Assembly: GCA_050725495.1 (NCBI GenBank)
Contig: JBOHHM010000285.1
Coordinates: 1-24,609 of the forward strand
Direction of reading: 5' to 3'
Source: JBOHHM01 sp050725495
Lineage (GTDB): Bacteria > Pseudomonadota > Gammaproteobacteria > Burkholderiales > Burkholderiaceae_C
DNA: 24,609 nucleotides
The notes below the pieces were generated by a model. It saw only the letters and a program-made list of their open reading frames with translations. It had not been told where the DNA came from and did no database searches. Shown in pieces: positions 1 through 7,800 of the stretch (within the stretch, counting starts at the first letter, position 1; every line of letters begins with the position of its first letter). A program made the position numbers and the translations under genes.

Positions 1-1218
1 CTGGAACATCAGGGCCACGATCTCGATCGTAGCCTTCTCGCTGGAGCTGGCGGCCCGGTTCTTGAGCTCGGTCGTGCGTTGGCGCAGCTGGCGCGCGACC
101 TGCTCCACGCTGCCGGAATCGTAGGCCACACCCGAGTCTTCATAGGCCGTGCCGTACGAAGCCGGCGCCTGTGCCATGGCTTGGGCCAGCGCCGGCGAAG
201 GCTGGGTCGGGCGCGTCATGTCGAAATCGGCGACGCGGTCGCTGAGCAAGCGCCGCAGCTGCCCGAGCACGCCTTGGGCCCGCATGCGCACGCGCGCCAG
301 CGGCGTGCCGGCCGTGAGCAGGCGCGTCTCGTCGGCCGGGCCGCCCGCAGCGCCAGCCCGGCCACGGCCATTGGGGTCGCCGCCGGTGGAGACCCCTTTG
401 GTAGAAGCCCCCCCCGTGGAGCCGCTGGCCGCGGCGCCACCACCCATGCCTCCCCCGTTCAGGGAACCACCACCAGAGCCCGAGCCACCCATGCCGGAAG
501 CGCCATCCCCCGCAGAGCCCACCTGGGCTTCGGCTTGGCGCCGGATGCTGGCAAAGCCGCCAGCGCCCGTGCGCTTGACCAGGGGCTTGAGGTCGATCTC
601 GGGCATGACGCCCCGCTGGATCAGGAATTCATTGGCATGGTGGTAGGCCTCGACCAGGCGCTCCACCAGATGCTGCTGGATGACGTCCTGGACCATGGCC
701 CAGACCTCGCGCGTCAGCCCGCAAGCCGCCCACTGCTGCACCAGCAGGCCGGCGATGACATCGGGGCGAAACACATCATGGCTGGCCAGCTCCTGCGTGC
801 CCTCGAGCCGCTGGATGCGCAGGCGCAGGTCGCTGAGCTCCCAGTTGACCTTGTCCAGGATCGACAGCACCAGGCGCGAGGCCAGAATCTTGTGCTCGAC
901 CTCTTCGTCGCCGATCAAGGCGAATTGATCCGCATCGCGCGGCGCCCGGGTTGCTGCCACCGGCGGCGGCAGCAGGGCCGCGCGCCAGCCCTTGTGCATG
1001 CCGTCCACCCACTGGGGGCGCAGCTTCTGGAACGCCAGCAGGGCGTCGCGCCGGTCCTGCATATCGCGCGTCGTCGCGCTCTGGTCCGTCAGCGCCGTCA
1101 GCCGCCCCTGAACCGAGGCCGCCATCTCGATCAGGATGCCCTCGATCTCGGCCACAAACTGCTCACGCGCCTGGCGGGCAAGGCGGGCATCGGGGCCGAG
1201 GGCGTGGGCGACCGTCAT
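1..1218 (-). CDS. DUF1631 family protein, N-terminal part (3' end outside window)
   Basis: An open minus-strand frame of 406 codons begins at the ATG at 1218 and continues past the left edge, so only the N-terminal half is visible. It starts MTVAHALGPDARLARQAREQFVAEIEG and ends here with TIEIVALMFQ, which fits the DUF1631 family as I know it (cytoplasmic, function unknown, sometimes mislabelled thymidine phosphorylase; members are usually about 700-800 residues). Residues 1-220 look alpha-helical, with a recognisable stretch around HKILASRLVLSILDKVNWELSDLRLRIQRLEG. Residues about 230-291 form a Gly/Ser/Ala-rich low-complexity linker, and the conserved family sequence resumes after it. The ATG lies 5 bases after the secF stop codon, so it is probably co-transcribed and translationally coupled with secF. 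No function can be assigned from sequence. Confidence 0.82.
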   Translation of the reverse strand, partial: MTVAHALGPDARLARQAREQFVAEIEGILIEMAASVQGRLTALTDQSATTRDMQDRRDALLAFQKLRPQWVDGMHKGWRAALLPPPVAATRAPRDADQFALIGDEEVEHKILASRLVLSILDKVNWELSDLRLRIQRLEGTQELASHDVFRPDVIAGLLVQQWAACGLTREVWAMVQDVIQQHLVERLVEAYHHANEFLIQRGVMPEIDLKPLVKRTGAGGFASIRRQAEAQVGSAGDGASGMGGSGSGGGSLNGGGMGGGAAASGSTGGASTKGVSTGGDPNGRGRAGAAGGPADETRLLTAGTPLARVRMRAQGVLGQLRRLLSDRVADFDMTRPTQPSPALAQAMAQAPASYGTAYEDSGVAYDSGSVEQVARQLRQRTTELKNRAASSSEKATIEIVALMFQ

Positions 1219-1223
1219 GCTGC

Positions 1224-2177
1224 TCAGACCGCCGCACCCGCATTCGGGTCGTGGGGGTCTTCCTCTTTCTTGACAGTTGCCTTGACCAGGTCTTCGCGCT
1301 TGATGCCCAGCCACATGGCGACGGCTGCGGCCACGAAGACCGAGGAGTAAATGCCGAAGCAGATGCCAATCGTCAGGGCCATCGCGAAGTAATGCAGGGT
1401 CTGGCCGCCGAACAGCAGCATGGACAAGACCATGATCTGGGTCGAGCCATGGGTGATGATGGTGCGGCTGATCGTGGAAGTGATCGCGTTGTCGATGATT
1501 TCCACCGTGTTCATCTTGCGGTAGCGGCGGAAATTCTCGCGAATCCGGTCAAAGATCACCACCGATTCGTTGACCGAATAGCCCAGCACGGCCAGCACCG
1601 CCGCCAGCACGGCGAGCGAGAACTCCCACTGGAAGAAGGCGAAGAAGCCCAGGATGATGATCACGTCGTGCAAATTGGCGATGATGGCGGCGACCGAGAA
1701 CTTCCACTCGAAGCGAAAGGCCAGGTAGACCATGATGCCGAACACCACCATGGCCAGCGCCTTGAGGCCGTCGGCCGCCAGCTCCTCACCGACCTGGGGA
1801 CCCACAAACTCGGTCCGGCGCAGATTGGCGTTGCTGTCCGCGGCCTTGAGCGCGGCCATCACCTTCTCGCTTTGCTGGGCCGAGCTCACACCCTTTTGCG
1901 CCGGCAGGCGAATGATCACGTCGCGCGCGGTGCCGAAGTTCTGCACCTGGACATCGGCAAAGCCCAGCGCTGCGACCGTGCCGCGCACTTTCTCCAGCTC
2001 GGCCGGCTGCGAATAGCTGACCTCCATCACCGTGCCGCCGGTGAACTCCACCGACAGGTGCAGGCCGCGGGAGAACAGGAAAAACACCGCGGCGGCAAAG
2101 GTCAGAAACGAGATCACGTTGAAGACCAATGCGTGCCTCATGAACGGGATGTCGCGGTGGATCTTGAAAAACTCCAT
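1224..2177 (-). CDS. secF: SecF, protein translocase subunit
   Basis: SecF is an inner-membrane RND-type protein. With SecD and YajC it joins SecYEG and uses the proton-motive force to complete translocation of preproteins. The 317-residue product has the family architecture: TM1 (MRHALVFNVISFLTFAAAVFFLF), a short periplasmic P4 domain with VEFTGGTVMEVSY, then five TM segments including GYSVNESVVIFDRIRENFRR and ISRTIITHGSTQIMVL. The length is normal. I prefer the ATG at 2177 to the preceding TTG because AAGGAG lies 6-7 bases upstream. The gene sits 94 bases after secD and 5 bases before the DUF1631 gene. The start codon and ribosome-binding site are embedded in an inverted repeat (see the separate entry), so translation may be controlled by RNA structure. 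Confidence 0.96.
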   Translation of the reverse strand: MEFFKIHRDIPFMRHALVFNVISFLTFAAAVFFLFSRGLHLSVEFTGGTVMEVSYSQPAELEKVRGTVAALGFADVQVQNFGTARDVIIRLPAQKGVSSAQQSEKVMAALKAADSNANLRRTEFVGPQVGEELAADGLKALAMVVFGIMVYLAFRFEWKFSVAAIIANLHDVIIILGFFAFFQWEFSLAVLAAVLAVLGYSVNESVVIFDRIRENFRRYRKMNTVEIIDNAITSTISRTIITHGSTQIMVLSMLLFGGQTLHYFAMALTIGICFGIYSSVFVAAAVAMWLGIKREDLVKATVKKEEDPHDPNAGAAV

Positions 2178-2205
2178 CAAATACTCCTTGGCTATGGAGT
2201 TTTCA
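2165..2205 (-). promoter_or_regulatory. Inverted repeat enclosing secF start codon and RBS
   Basis: In the mRNA sense (minus strand) the left arm TGAAAACTCCAT (2205-2194) is complementary to the right arm ATGGAGTTTTTCA (2177-2165), with a single bulged base. This gives a 12-bp stem around a 16-base loop (2193-2178). The AUG is the first triplet of the right arm, and the ribosome-binding site AAGGAGT is in the loop. The left-arm ACTCC can alternatively pair with the loop GGAGT, so two exclusive folds are possible. The repeat is seen directly. A translational switch is inference. Confidence 0.6.
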
Positions 2206-2214
2206 GTGAAGGCT

Positions 2215-2237
2215 CACATTTGCGCAACGCGCATGTG
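2215..2237 (-). repeat. Stem-loop in the secD-secF spacer
   Basis: CACAT plus GCGC (2215-2219 and 2222-2225) pairs with GCGC plus ATGTG (2229-2237). The result is a 9-bp stem with a 2-base bulge and a 3-base loop. It lies between the secD stop and the secF start-codon hairpin and has no T-tract, so it is not a classical terminator. It could stabilise or process the mRNA between the two cistrons. Confidence 0.45.
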
Positions 2238-2271
2238 ATGCCATAACTAAAAATTCCATGCTTTTTTCCCC

Positions 2272-4155
2272 TCACTCGGTCTTGGTGATGGCGCCATCGC
2301 CGGCGGGCCGCCAGACCGTGCCAATCGACACGCGCTTGAGCTTCTTCTGCCGCCCATACCAGAGGTTCACCAAGCCGCGCGAGAAGAACACAGCCGAGAA
2401 CATGGAGGTGAGGATACCAATACAGTGGACCACCGCAAAGCCCCGCACCGGGCCCGAACCAAAGGCCAGCAGGGCCAGGCCCGCGATCAGGGTCGTGATA
2501 TTGGAGTCCAGGATGGTGGCCCAGGCGCGGTCATAGCCGGAATGGATGGCAGCCTGCGGCGAGGCGCCGTTGCGCAGCTCCTCGCGCACCCGCTCGTTGA
2601 TCAGCACGTTGGAGTCGATCGCCATGCCCAGGGCCAGCGCCATGGCGGCGATGCCGGGCAGCGTGAGCGTGGCCTGCAGCATGGACAGCACGGCCACCAG
2701 CATCAGCAGGTTCACCCCCAGCGCCAGGCTGGAGAACAGCCCGAACAGCATGTAGTAGGCGCACATGAAGCCGACGATCACCAGAAAGCCCCAGGTCACG
2801 CTGTTGAAGCCCTTGGCGATGTTCTCCGCGCCCAGGCTCGGGCCGATGGTGCGCTCCTCGATGATTTCCATGGGCGCGGCCAGCGAGCCGGCGCGCAGCA
2901 GCAGGGCCGTGTCGTTGGCTTCGGTCGTGGTCATGCGGCCCGAAATCTGGACCCGGCCGCCGGCGATTTCGGTGCGGATCACCGGCGCCGTGACGACTTC
3001 GCCCTTGCCCTTTTCAAACAGCAGGATCGCCATGCGTTTGCCGACGTTCTCGCGCGTCACATCCTTGAAGATGCGCGCGCCCTTGGCGTCCAGCGTCAGG
3101 TGCACGGCCGCTTCCTGCGTCTGGTTGTCAAAGCCGGGCTGCGCGTCGGTGAGGTTTTCGCCGGTCAGCAGGACCTGCTTCTTGACGATCACAGGCAGGC
3201 CGTTGCGGTCCAGGTAGCGCTCCGCACCAAACGGCACGGGCCCGGTGCCGGCTTCGGCCGCGCGCGCTTCCGAGCCTTCCTCGACCATGCGCACTTCCAG
3301 CGTGGCCGTGCGACCCAGGATGTCCTTGGCCTTGGCCGTGTCCTGCACGCCGGGCAACTGCACGACGATGCGGTCCAGCCCCTGCTGCTGGATCACCGGT
3401 TCGGCCACGCCGAGCTCGTTGATGCGGTTGTGCAGCGTCGTGATGTTCTGCTTGAGCGCGAGCTCCTGCACCTTGCGCGCGGCCTCGGGCTTGATCGTGG
3501 CGGTGAGCCTGTACTCGATGCCCTCGGTCGCCTCGAGGGTCTGCAGCTCGGCGAACTGGTCGGCCACGATGTTCTTGGCCGCCTGCAGGGTCTGCGCGTC
3601 GCGGAAACGGATCTCGATGGCCTGGCCGTTGCGGCTGATGCCGCTGTGGCGCACATTCTTCTCGCGCAGCGCGGTACGGATGTCGCCGGCCAGCGACTCG
3701 GCCTTTTTGGTCAGGGCCGCCTGCATGTCGACCTGCAGCATGAAATGCACACCGCCGCGCAGGTCCAGTCCCAGGTACATGGGCGCGGCGCGCACCGACG
3801 ACAGCCAGGCCGGGGAACGCGACAGCAGGTTCAGCGCGACCACATAGGACGGATCGCTGGGATCGGGAACCAGCGCCTTCTGGATCGCATCCTTGGCCTT
3901 GAGCTGGGTGTCGGTGCTGTCGAAGCGCACCTTGATCGATTGGCCGTCGTGGCTGATGGCGTCGGCCGTGATGCCGGCGGCCTTGAGCGCCTCTTCGACC
4001 CGGGTCTGGGTCGTGGCGTCGACCCGGGCAACGGCCTTGGCGGCAGACACCTGCACGGCCGGCGCCTCGCCAAAGAAATTGGGCAGGGTGAAGACAGCCC
4101 CCACCAGCAGCGCGATCACGATGATCGCGTACTTCCAGACCGGATAACGATTCAT
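2272..4155 (-). CDS. secD: SecD, protein translocase subunit
   Basis: SecD is the larger partner of SecF in the SecDF-YajC complex that pulls translocating preproteins into the periplasm using the proton-motive force. The 627-residue product begins MNRYPVWKYAIIVIALLVGAVFTLPNFFGE (TM1). The large periplasmic P1 domain follows (roughly residues 30-440, with YLGLDLRGGVHFMLQVD near 127-143 and NRINELGVAEPVIQQQGLDRIVVQLPG). Five C-terminal TM segments include the family motif GMAIDSNVLINERVREE. The length is typical. The start is the ATG at 4155. No convincing ribosome-binding site precedes it, because the upstream stretch is occupied by heptamer repeats. It lies 100 bases after yajC and 94 bases before secF, all on one strand. 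Confidence 0.96.
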   Translation of the reverse strand: MNRYPVWKYAIIVIALLVGAVFTLPNFFGEAPAVQVSAAKAVARVDATTQTRVEEALKAAGITADAISHDGQSIKVRFDSTDTQLKAKDAIQKALVPDPSDPSYVVALNLLSRSPAWLSSVRAAPMYLGLDLRGGVHFMLQVDMQAALTKKAESLAGDIRTALREKNVRHSGISRNGQAIEIRFRDAQTLQAAKNIVADQFAELQTLEATEGIEYRLTATIKPEAARKVQELALKQNITTLHNRINELGVAEPVIQQQGLDRIVVQLPGVQDTAKAKDILGRTATLEVRMVEEGSEARAAEAGTGPVPFGAERYLDRNGLPVIVKKQVLLTGENLTDAQPGFDNQTQEAAVHLTLDAKGARIFKDVTRENVGKRMAILLFEKGKGEVVTAPVIRTEIAGGRVQISGRMTTTEANDTALLLRAGSLAAPMEIIEERTIGPSLGAENIAKGFNSVTWGFLVIVGFMCAYYMLFGLFSSLALGVNLLMLVAVLSMLQATLTLPGIAAMALALGMAIDSNVLINERVREELRNGASPQAAIHSGYDRAWATILDSNITTLIAGLALLAFGSGPVRGFAVVHCIGILTSMFSAVFFSRGLVNLWYGRQKKLKRVSIGTVWRPAGDGAITKTE

Positions 4156-4169
4156 GTTGGGTTCGAGAA

Positions 4170-4253
4170 GGTTGGGTGTTGAGTGTTCGGCGTTGAGCGT
4201 TGAGCGTGAAAAAACCTTGGGCGGTTGCTACGCTCAACGCCCAACTCCGAACC
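4170..4253. repeat. Heptanucleotide repeat array with inverted copy (yajC-secD spacer)
   Basis: On the + strand, 4170-4207 reads as five 7-base units: GGTTGGG, TGTTGAG, TGTTCGG, CGTTGAG, CGTTGAG, then CGT. After a 22-base spacer, 4230-4253 is the reverse complement of GGTTCGG, AGTTGGG, CGTTGAG, CGT. Its last 10 bases match the left arm exactly and the rest imperfectly. The two arms could fold into a stem of about 24 bp with a few mismatches. The array fills almost the whole gap between the yajC stop and the secD start. It is non-coding. Confidence 0.7.
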
Positions 4254-4255
4254 TT

Positions 4256-4600
4256 TTACTTCAGCGACTTCAGCGTGTCCTTGGGCAGCACCTGGACCAC
4301 GGCGCTGCGCTGCAGCTGAATTTCCACGCCGCTGGCGATCTCGACGCTGAGGTAGCTGTCGCCCAGCTTGGTGACCTTGCCCAGCAGGCCGCCGGCGGTC
4401 GCCACTTCGTCGCCCTTGGCCAGCGTCTCGATCATCGAGCGGTGCTCCTTCTGCTTCTTCATCTGAGGGCGGATCATCACGAAGTACAGCACCACGAACA
4501 TCAGCACCAGCGGCAGCATGCTCGTGAGCGAGGACATCATGTCGCTCCCGGCAGGGGCAGCGGCAGGTGCGGTTTGGGCAAAGGCGGAAGAAATAAACAC
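4256..4600 (-). CDS. yajC: YajC, Sec translocase accessory subunit
   Basis: YajC is a small single-pass inner-membrane protein of the SecDF-YajC complex. The 114-residue product reads (V/M)FISSAFAQTAPAAA, then a TM segment (MLPLVLMFVVLYFVMI, about residues 29-44) directly followed by the conserved RPQMKKQKEHRSMIETLAKGDEVATAGGLLGKV. I choose the GTG at 4600 because the family starts at this FIS...AFAQ sequence and GGAG lies 6 bases upstream. A GTG at 4612 would add four residues but would overlap that site. It is the first gene of the sec cluster. In many proteobacteria queA-tgt precede yajC, but here the upstream neighbour is an unrelated oxidoreductase gene. Confidence 0.93.
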   Translation of the reverse strand: MFISSAFAQTAPAAAPAGSDMMSSLTSMLPLVLMFVVLYFVMIRPQMKKQKEHRSMIETLAKGDEVATAGGLLGKVTKLGDSYLSVEIASGVEIQLQRSAVVQVLPKDTLKSLK

Positions 4601-4682
4601 AGGATACTCCACGGACGGTCAAAACAGGAGCCCCGCAATCGGGCCAGGCACGCTGAGGTGCAGCCAGGCGGGGGCATGGGCG

Positions 4683-4688
4683 ATTGTA
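4683..4688 (-). promoter_or_regulatory. Possible -10 element for yajC-secDF
   Basis: The minus-strand hexamer TACAAT matches the sigma-70 -10 consensus at five of six positions and would give a leader of roughly 75-80 bases before the yajC GTG. I see no good -35 hexamer at 16-18 bases, so this is only a candidate. Confidence 0.25.
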
Positions 4689-4765
4689 TGCGGGGCCCAT
4701 GACGAGCCCACGCCCTAACCCGCAGTGCAAGACGGTTGTTTTTCCGAGAGCCCGCCCAGCCCCGC

Positions 4766-4791
4766 CGGCCGGGCGCTCCGGCGCCCGGCCG
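4766..4791. repeat. Perfect 11-bp GC hairpin between ior and yajC
   Basis: CGGCCGGGCGC (4766-4776) and GCGCCCGGCCG (4781-4791) are perfect complements around a 4-base loop. The hairpin is very stable and lies 70 bases past the oxidoreductase stop codon on the way to yajC. Neither strand carries a T-tract directly after it, so it is not a canonical intrinsic terminator. It may still insulate the two genes or block exonucleases. Confidence 0.45.
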
Positions 4792-4801
4792 CGCCACTTT
4801 C

Positions 4802-4818
4802 GCTATCAATTAAATAGC
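4802..4818. repeat. 17-bp interspersed palindrome, copy 1
   Basis: GCTATCAATTAAATAGC is an imperfect palindrome (GCTAT / ATAGC arms, A/T-rich centre) in the oxidoreductase-yajC spacer. Related 17-mers occur at 9210, 13350 and 24276. Copies 1 and 2 also share the flank ATCTG on their right side. Confidence 0.5.
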
Positions 4819-4824
4819 ATCTGA

Positions 4825-4850
4825 CGCCCTGGAATCGTGGGCTCAGGGCG
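4825..4850 (+). terminator. Inverted repeat followed by T-run (orientation uncertain)
   Basis: CGCCCTG (4825-4831) pairs with CAGGGCG (4844-4850), and GTTTTTGG follows on the + strand, giving a weak terminator shape for + strand transcripts. No + strand gene reads into it. It lies 11 bases beyond the minus-strand oxidoreductase stop codon, where the U-tract would be on the wrong side. Its role is therefore unclear. Confidence 0.25.
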
Positions 4851-4860
4851 GTTTTTGGAC

Positions 4861-7800
4861 TCAGGCCCGGTGGCGCTGGGGCTGCGGATGGCGCCACTGC
4901 CCCAGCAGCTGCGTCCAGTTGTCACGGGCGGCGTGCAGGTGGCGCTCCTTCACATGGCCAAAGCCGCGGATCTGCTCGGGAATGCGCGCGATCTCCACCG
5001 CCAGCGCCAGCCGCTCGGCATTGAGCGAGCTCAGCAGCTCCTCGATGCATTCGCGGTACTCATTGATCAGGGCGCGCTCCATCTTGCGCTCCGCGCTGCG
5101 CCCGAAGATGTCCAGCGCCGTGCCGCGCAAGCCCTTCATGCGCGCGAGCAGGCCGAAGGCGCTGCGCATCCAGGGGCCGAAAGGCTGCTTGATCAGCTCG
5201 CCGCGCTCGTTTTTCTTCGCGGTCAGCGGCGGCGCGAGGTGGTGGATGAGCTTGTAGTCGCCTTCGAACATGGCGGCGATCTTGTCGGTGAAGGCGCGCT
5301 CGGTGTGCAGGCGCGCGACCTCGTACTCGTCCTTGTAGGCCATCAGCTTGAACAGGTAGCGCGCCACGGCTTCGCTGAGCCGGGTCGACTTCAGCGGCGC
5401 CTCGGCCGCGCGGACCTTGTCGACAAAGGCCTGGTAGGTCTGGGCATAGGCGGCGTTCTGGTAGCCGGTGAGAAAGTCCACGCGCTTGGCGATCATCTCG
5501 GCAAGCGTTGGCTTCTTGACGAACTCGATCACCTGGGCGGCCTGGAACAGCGCCTGCACGGCCGCCAGGTCGTGGGCGCAGCGGCGGCCCCATTCGAAGG
5601 CCGCCTTGTTGTTGTCGACCTGCACGCCGTTGAGCTCGATCGCGCGCATCAGTGCCGCGTGCGACAGCGGCACCCGGCCCTTTTGCCAGGCAAAGCCCAG
5701 CATCAGCGGGTTGGTGTAGATCGAGTCGCCCAGCATTTGCACGGCCACCTGCTCGGCGTCGAAGCTGCCGGTGAGCTCGCTGCCCACGGCCGCGTCGATC
5801 GCGCTGGCACAGTTGCCCGCGGGGAACTGCCAGTCGGGGTTGCTGACGAAGGCCGCGGTCGGCGTGCCATGGCTGTTGAGCGCGACATAGGTACGACCCG
5901 GCTGCATCACGGCCAGCGTGGACTTGTTGGCGGCGACGATGGGGTCGCAGCCGATCACGAGATCGGCCTTGGCGGTGTCGACCTTGGTCGTGTAAATGGC
6001 CTCGGGCCGGTTGGCGATCTGGATATGGCTCCAGGTCGCGCCGCCCTTTTGCGCCAGGCCGCCGGCGTCCTGCGTGACCACGCCCTTGCCTTCCAGGTGC
6101 GCGGCCATGCCCAGCAGCTGGCCGATCGTGATCACGCCGGTGCCGCCAACGCCGCCGACCACGATGCCCCAGGCTTGCTCGGCGACCGGCAGCACGGGCT
6201 CGGGAATCGCCGGCAGGGCCGACAGGTCGCCCCTCTTCTGCTTGCTGAGCTTCTTGAGCTGGCCCCCCTCGACCGTGACGAAGCTCGGGCAAAAGCCCTT
6301 GACGCAGGAGTAGTCCTTGTTGCAGGTGTTCTGGTTGATGCGGCGCTTGCGGCCGAACTCGGTCTCGATGGGCTCGACCGAGAGGCAGTTGCTTTGCACC
6401 GAGCAGTCGCCGCAGCCTTCGCAGACCAGCTCGTTGATCACCACGCGCTTGGCCGGGTCGACCATGCTGCCGCGCTTGCGGCGCCGGCGCTTCTCGGTCG
6501 CGCAGGTCTGGTCGTAGATGATGATGCTCGTGCCCTTGAGCTCGCGGAACTCGCGCTGGAGGCGGTCGAGCTCGTCGCGGTGGTGCACGGTCACGCCAGG
6601 CGGCAGCTCGGTGACGAGCTCGGGGTGGGCCGCGCGGGCCGGGTTGCTGGCGACCCGGCCGCTGTACTTCTCGGGCTCGTCGGTGACCACGACCATCTTG
6701 ACCACGCCCTCGGCCCGCAGGCTGTGGGCGATCTGCGCCACCGAATGCCCCTCGGGCCGCTCGCCGACCTGCTGGCCGCCGGTCATCGCGACCGCGTCGT
6801 TGTACAGCACCTTGTAGGTGATGTTGACGCCGGCGGCGATGCTTTGGCGGATCGCCAGCAGGCCGCTGTGGAAATAGGTGCCGTCGCCGACATTGGCGAA
6901 AATGTGCTGGTCGGTCGTGAACGGCTGCTGGCCGACCCAGGGCACGCCTTCGCCGCCCATTTGCGTGAAGGTGCTGGTGCTGCGGTCCATCCAGACCGTC
7001 ATGTAGTGGCAGCCGATGCCGGCCACGGCGCGCGAGCCCTCGGGCACGCGGGTGCTGGTGTTGTGCGGGCAGCCGCTGCAGAACCAGGGCGCGCGCTCGC
7101 CGGTGTCGACGGCCACTGAGGCCAGCGAGCGTTCGCGCGCCTCGATCACGGCCAGGCGCGCGTCCATGCGCGCGGCGATCTCGGCGGGAACGCCCATTTT
7201 CTTGAGCCGCTTGGCAATCGCCTTGGCGATGATGGCCGGCGTCAGGTCGGCCTTGGCGCGCAGCAGCCAGTTCTCGCTGGGGTTGGGCATCGACCATTCG
7301 CCGCCCGAGATGTCGCCCTCGGGCTCGTCGAACTTGCCCAGCACATTGGGCCGCACGTCGGCGCGCCAGTTGTAGAGCTCTTCCTTGATCTGGTATTCGA
7401 TGACCTGGCGCTTTTCCTCGACCACCAGGATCTCCTGCAGGCCCTGGGCGAAGTCGCGCGTGATGGTCGCCTCCAGCGGCCAGACCACGTTGACCTTGTG
7501 CAGCCGGATGCCGAGCTGGCGGCATTGATCGTCGTCCAGCCCCAGGTCGGCCAGGGCCTGGCGCGTGTCGTTGTAGGCCTTGCCGCTGGCGATCAGGCCG
7601 AAGCGGTCGTTCGGCCCGGCGATCACGTTGTAGTTGAGCCGGTTGGCGCGGATGTAGGCCAGGGCCGCGTACCACTTGTAGTCCATCAGCCGCGCTTCCT
7701 GCTCCAGCGGCGGATCGGGCCAGCGGATATGCAGGCCGCCGGGCGGCATCTGGAAGTCCTCGGGCAGCACGATCCTGACGCGGTCGGGATCGACCGAGAT

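Noticed and set aside
79..4182. Long + strand open frames opposite DUF1631, secF and secD
   Set aside because: The minus-strand products are unmistakable Sec proteins and a DUF1631 member. The + frames have no plausible starts or motifs.
4154..4702. + strand ORF running through the heptamer array and opposite yajC
   Set aside because: Its translation over the array is a repeat artefact (LGVECSALSVERE) and the rest is antisense to yajC.
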